Assembly: GCA_029948255.1 (NCBI GenBank)
Contig: JALIZF010001333.1
Span: 124,001-188,000, forward strand
DNA: 64,000 nt
DNA from: Telmatactis stephensoni
Lineage: Eukaryota; Cnidaria; Anthozoa; Actiniaria; Isophelliidae
Reading direction: 5' to 3'
In this document: one piece after another, positions 59,111 to 64,000 of the stretch
Layout of the letters: each line of letters begins with the position of its first letter
Position numbering within the stretch: position 1 is the stretch's first letter
Position numbers and translations under genes: made by a program
The notes under the pieces: generated by a model
Database searches by the model: none
Told to the model about the DNA's origin: nothing
What the model saw: the letters and a program-made list of their open reading frames with translations, nothing else

Positions 59111-59479
59111 AGATGCCAATTAATCTAAACATCGGTATTTGGAAAGGAAGAATACATTCATTTTCAGAAAGTAAACAAGTAGGAAGTTTTTCGATTAAAA
59201 AACGGAGGCTCAGAGCAATTCCACAGGATTGAATTAAAAGTTTATTACATTCTGTTGAGAAAGCAATGAAAAGATAATTGATGAATATTTAACATAAATG
59301 GTGAACTGTGCTCATCAATTTATCTACTCACCAATGAATTTATCACATAAATAGTGAACAGTAGTCATATTGCTTCATATTGATTCAAGGATCCTTAGCT
59401 TTTGTCAGACTTTTCTCACTCACTAAAAATAAATTTGGCATATATTCACTTTTTGAGGGCGTCTATTCAAACTGGCGAG

Positions 59480-59745
59480 ACATGGAATTACTTATAACAG
59501 AGATCTGTTTGAGTGGGAGGAGGAGAGGGAGGAGGAAATTAAGAATCTTGATAAAGCCTATATGTATGATAGAAGATAATTTTTTATAGGCTTTTAAGGC
59601 CGATTTTGCTGTAAATCCTTTTGGAAAGACTGCCGCAATAATTGGCTCAGTTCTAAATGATCTCCGCTTGAATAAACACAGGAAGGCTAGAGTTTCTTTG
59701 GAGGATAATTGCTGTGTTTTCATTAATCGAACAGTGAACACCCCA
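59480..59745 (+). pseudogene. Possible coding remnant, unassigned
   Basis: An acidic frame (LFEWEEEREEEIKNLDKAY) at about 59500-59575 is followed in another frame by AFKADFAVNPFGKTAAI and RLNKHRKARVSLEDN up to about 59735. The composition looks protein-like and could derive from a retroelement inter-domain region, but no motif proves it. TTTTTATAG before the second piece could also be a splice acceptor. Confidence 0.25.
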
Positions 59746-60894
59746 GTTTTTCAGCACACATATACACACGAACACAAACACAGAAACTACTTAACTATAA
59801 ACAAATAGTAAATTGGGAAACATTATAAAAAGATAAAAAGTTAAACTAATTTTTGTGAAATGCGCGTTCCGACTTGGCCTCTGGCAAAGAAACTAAAACA
59901 GATAAGACATGACTTTATTTAAGAAAATGAATTATAATAGAGTAGAAAGTACCCTAGGGACGATCGAGCTAAAACTTTTACCAGTGGATTACAGTGGAGT
60001 CCTTTGGGGGTATTGAACTTAGGTTTAACATCCTCTATACAACACTTCATACTGAAGAAGGCATTCAAATTTTATAGACCACTTCTAAGAATTGAAAAAG
60101 TCCATCAAAACTAGTAGAAGTACTTTTCAACAAGATGCTTGCCTATTGGAATACAGTTATCAGTGTTCTTGAACCGTTGTTTTCAGCAAAATGTTTTCTT
60201 ATGGCAGAATAGTTATGTTCTTGAGTAAGGTCAGGTTGATGCGAGTTCCGTGTACTATAACAGCATCACACGGATCACATTTCAAAAAAAAAGGTAAACA
60301 ACGCATTGATTATTAATGATGACATGCAGGCGTATTTTCCTTGGGCCTAAGAATGTTTTGAACTACAAAAAATCTCGATACTAATCTCGATACTAATTTT
60401 CAAACTCAAGGATCTCAAATGCTTGACCAAAATTGCCAAAATTGGCAAAACTCTGTTTCTTAGAAGGCAAGGAGTACCTTAAAGTTCGTGGATTGGTACG
60501 TGTTGTCAGTGACAGCCACATCTTTATTTACGTTCGCAAGAAAAAGAAGAAGATTCGATTAGATCACTAGGATAATCCAATTTCGGATAAAATAGAGCGA
60601 ACCATGTGACATTGGCTATTAAATGCCTCTGATGTCGATGATAATTGATAAACCGCGTTATGAAACATAGTGCTCACTAAGCAAGACTCATATTGTTTAC
60701 CAATACGACTATTAAAATACGATAATAGTCCGACAAGTATTCGTGTGTTTTCTGTAAACAGATTTTAGTCCATCCATTCTTGATGATATGCATCCCGAAA
60801 AACACGTTTATCATCAGCACAGAGTTACTTTGTGAATTTGATTATTTGTTTTTGGATTTTTTGAGAGTTATAAGGAAATCTTTAGCAGCTTTTG
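59746..60894. other. Intergenic, nothing recognised
   Basis: No intact frame or repeat copy was identified. It may include further eroded parts of the Penelope-like element next to it. Confidence 0.35.
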
Positions 60895-61320
60895 TATTGT
60901 GTATAATACCAAAGTATTATCGACATCATCTCCTATAATACGATGAAATCATACCTTTATCTCCGAGCCGTTCTTCATTTGAACACACGAAAGTGTTCAC
61001 CATCAAGGGCCGGAGTGGGGACCCCACTGCAACGCCATCGTAGTGTTTAAACAAATTAGCGTTGAATTGAAATAGTTGTTTAGTTGTAGTGCCCAACTCT
61101 AAAAGTTCCACATGTTGTTCTCTTTCTATATTTAAATCGTGCTTTGTATTGAACCAATCATTCATAAACGCTTTGTCAACCAATATTTGAATCATTTCAT
61201 TCATTCAGTAAACAACGCGGCATGACATCATATGAAGCCAGAAATTGGTCAGATTCAATGCCTACTTCACGGATCTCATCAAACAAATCAAATGTGGGTT
61301 TCATCAGAGGAATCAAATAC
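60895..61320 (-). pseudogene. Penelope-like reverse transcriptase fragment
   Basis: In pieces on the minus strand: IESDQFLASYDVM (RT motif A region, about 61220-61260), then after a stop MIQILVDKAFMNDWF, then NANLFKHYDGVAVGSPLRPL (motif B) in the 92-codon frame ending at 60926. A frameshift follows, leading to VDNTLVLY near 60900, where functional RTs have (Y)VDDTL (motif C). The order A-B-C and the DGVA-GSPL signature fit Penelope-like elements. Stop, frameshift and a D-to-N change in the catalytic pair show it is dead. Confidence 0.75.
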
Positions 61321-61490
61321 CACAATCTAAAATGCATAAACCATGGAGCCAAATAAACCATGGAGTATTAAGCCTCCGATGAAAAAGGTGTTTATACCTT
61401 AATCGTCTCTCTTTTGTGTCAAACAATAGGAAAATATTAGTTTACACAGCTTTTAAATGGCCGTCTGTCCAATTGAAAAATACTACAGAA

Positions 61491-61685
61491 CTAAGGGGGT
61501 GTTTACATGGCACTAGGATCATCCTAGCAGGCGAATCATCCTACCTGCTATACATTTACTGCATTCTGTTTACATGGAAATTTGTGTCTTCACTTCGGGT
61601 ACTAGGATCATCCTACTGATTCGCCTGCTAGGATGATCCTAGGCTAGGATGATCCTAATGCCATGTAAATTAAAGACCCCCTAAG
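61491..61685. mobile_element. 195-bp MITE with GATCATCCTA palindromes
   Basis: CTAAGGGGGTGTTTACATGG at the left and CATGTAAATTAAAGACCCCC plus CTAAG at the right are imperfect TIRs. Multiple TAGGATGATCCTA palindromes lie inside. Confidence 0.75.
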
Positions 61686-64000
61686 TGTTCAAGCGGTCAT
61701 GGAGTGTCGCCACGTAACGGTTCTTTTTATCACCTGCGTTATGAAGTCATTTTCACCTCTTTAGCTCAGGCCGCAAGGATTAGCAATAAAAACACCATTG
61801 TTTATGAAACAGTAAAACCGGCAATTTCAATTACTTTTTACTCAGACCACTTGAGGTTCATCATCATGAAAACAGTCGTAGTACAAAGCATGTACACAAT
61901 AATAAGGTCTAACTGTAGGTAGCCCGAGTGAACGCTTTTAGCCGTCCGCAGTTTTAGACAAAACACAGATCCGAAAAACATATCAGGCATACTGCAGCAA
62001 AAAGCAGCTATAAAATGCTTAAATCGTTGTCAAATTAATGGCAAATTGTGGTTTTTGGTTTAGAGATATCTCCTTGGAAAATGAGGCGGTCCGTTTGTGT
62101 GGTATTGTTCTAAAAGACGCATGAAGTTAGTATACAACGTGCGGCTAAATATCGTAATCTTGAAAGCTTCATGTGATCCTTTCGATTCATTGAAATCAAT
62201 CAAATCGATTGGAAAGGAAATGTTTACCAATTGAGTTTCTTAGCAAGCCGCAAGTAAAATTGTATTTTTTGGTGTCAGTTGATTTCTCCTAAAGTCCCAA
62301 TTTCACTACAACCTTTAATTTTAGTCAATGACACTTATCCCTTAAAATCCGGGCACATGGACCGGTTATTTCTGGCACAGTTCTTGTAATTCTCATCATT
62401 ATACTTTAAATAAAAGTCATTTTTCACTATCCTTAATGCGATTTGGTTTAAAAGTTCCCAAACGCAAACCACAATGCCCAAAGGAACCGCGGACCGCTTT
62501 CATGCCCAGATTGAGGAGTACCGTGGAAAGGTTGTCGTGTAATTGGGATTTAAAGTACCTATAAAACAATTTTTTCTTTTTGAAAAACAATAGTTGTTAG
62601 AGAGCATAGTGAAAATAGTTTCGTACTTTCCAATTTTCCAAGATACAAAGGTTTCAAATCGGAGATGACGAAAAACAAGGCATCATTTGTTATAAAAAAT
62701 CAGGCCAATCCAAAATTGTGCTGGACTTTTTCCATTTGTAAATCATTTCATAGACATAATTTACAGTTTAGCGAAAGATGTTGTTGTCTGATTGATTGAT
62801 TGAGGAGTATTTGTTGTAAAAGCCACAAGAAGTTAGCCTAAATCCCTTGTTTAACGTAATCTTATTTGCATTTTTAGATTTGACCCTTTTATGCCTTGAA
62901 AAATATCATGGACTCAAATCACTGAATATTAAAATATTTTCACTACGCTGTCTTACTCACTGAAGCTAGAACCTTCCGTGACGGCGCCAGTTGGCGCGTT
63001 TGCCAGTTTAATGAGTTCTAATTTTTTTAAATGAGTTCTAATTTGTAAATTTGTTACTTCCCAAATAGTCACCTTCGTAGCCGTGATGTCCAGTTCCCTA
63101 TGTAATCAGTTTTGAATATGATAAACCAACGAAAGCACTTCGTAAAAGGCCCGCTACAAATGCACAAACTTAAAAATGATATACAATACGACTTTTTCTT
63201 ATGACACAATTTTACCATATTCGATCACAACAACCTCCAAATGTGCATAACTAGACGCCGTGTTACCTGATTCAAACCGGTTTTACTATTTCGATAAAAC
63301 ACGACACTTAATTAAAAAGTCTCTCTCGCGCGCTCAAGTGTCCTTTAATTAATTGCTGCCTATGAAGTGTCGTATTTAGATCCCCTATGAGATGTTTTTC
63401 CTATAATCATATCGAAAGGACACTTTGCTCTTTCCTCGCCTTTCCATCGTCTCTAAAGGACGTCACTTCGTGATGTATAAAATATCTGTGCATGTGGTAT
63501 TCCCCGAAAAAAATTGAAATCTAACTGTATGCACGGATAACTGCAAGGATGAGCGCAATAATCAAAATTTGAAGCAGGTTCCCATTGATCTTGAAAAGTC
63601 AGTGAATTTTTGAAAATTTTAAAGGTCAGGAAATTGTCAGGGAATTTTAAATTTTGTCAGGAAAATTGTCTAAATGTTACAAAAGTCTATGAAAAGTCAG
63701 GGGATTTCGTGTTGGAAATGCTGGAAAGGTCAAACAACTATTTTAGCAGCTGCTTGGCTGCGGAATTCCACAAACCTTTACCGCTCCAAATTCCGCAGAC
63801 TGATATCGGTTGAATGGAAATTGTTCTAAATTTGTGTTCAGTGAAAAATGGGATTTATAGGCAGTGAAAAGTCAGGGAAAAGTCAGGGAATTCTTAGCTT
63901 ACCAGGAGAGTGAGAACCCTGCGAAGGAAACGTAGTAGGAAAGAAGGAAACTAGATAGCTTAAGTAGGAAACGTTTTTGTTAACACGGACGTCACACGTA
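61686..64000. other. Intergenic; GTCAGGGAA motif cluster at the right end
   Basis: No gene was recognised. Between about 63597 and 63890 the motif GTCAGGGAA/GTCAGGAAA recurs six or more times at irregular spacing, a degenerate minisatellite. Confidence 0.45.

Overview
The window is AT-rich eukaryotic nuclear DNA from a metazoan. An anthozoan cnidarian (sea anemone or coral) is my best guess, by inference. The evidence is spliced genes with GT/AG introns, two Kv potassium-channel paralogues of the Shal/Shab (Kv2-Kv4) zinc-T1 type, an intronless class A GPCR, a wrecked Penelope-like reverse transcriptase, and very many short inverted-repeat elements and tRNA-derived SINEs. There are no operons, bacterial promoters or CRISPR arrays. 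Genes are sparse: four are supportable, and the rest is repeat-rich intergenic DNA.

Layout. (1) 425-2375 (+): the 3'-terminal exon of a low-complexity nuclear-type protein with a C-terminal coiled coil, weakly LRIF1-like. (2) 5129-6802 (-): a complete single-exon rhodopsin-family GPCR with a long glycosylatable ectodomain and altered D2.50 and DRY motifs, convergent with gene 1. (3) 8648-10695: a 2-kb element with ~820-bp terminal inverted repeats around a small coding remnant, probably a Mutator-like (MULE) derivative. (4) 14394-17348 (-): Kv channel A, two exons, split inside the GYG selectivity-filter codons. (5) 17349-41764: ~24 kb without a recognisable gene, carrying fold-backs, MITEs, tandem repeats and a striking 30-bp satellite interrupted by an inverted-repeat element. 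(6) 41910-45468 (-): Kv channel B, with the same architecture and the same intron position and phase; its stop codon is formed by the first bases of a MITE. (7) 45469-64000: no intact gene; SINE and MITE copies, a 1.4-kb TIR element with four GC-rich palindromes, and a Penelope-like RT remnant.

The Kv genes are a dispersed tandem pair: same strand, same MTLQ start, same intron, both predicted at ~400 residues with almost no C-terminal tail. Kv-A has lost the second proline of the S6 PxP motif, as in silent modulatory Kv subunits. Repeats invade both Kv introns and flanks. Several MITE families carry YY1-like (AAGATGGCNG) and CRE (TGACGTCA) motifs. I see no gene cluster forming a new multi-gene system. 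The notable items are the divergent Kv pair, the GPCR lacking R3.50, the long-TIR element and the interrupted satellite.
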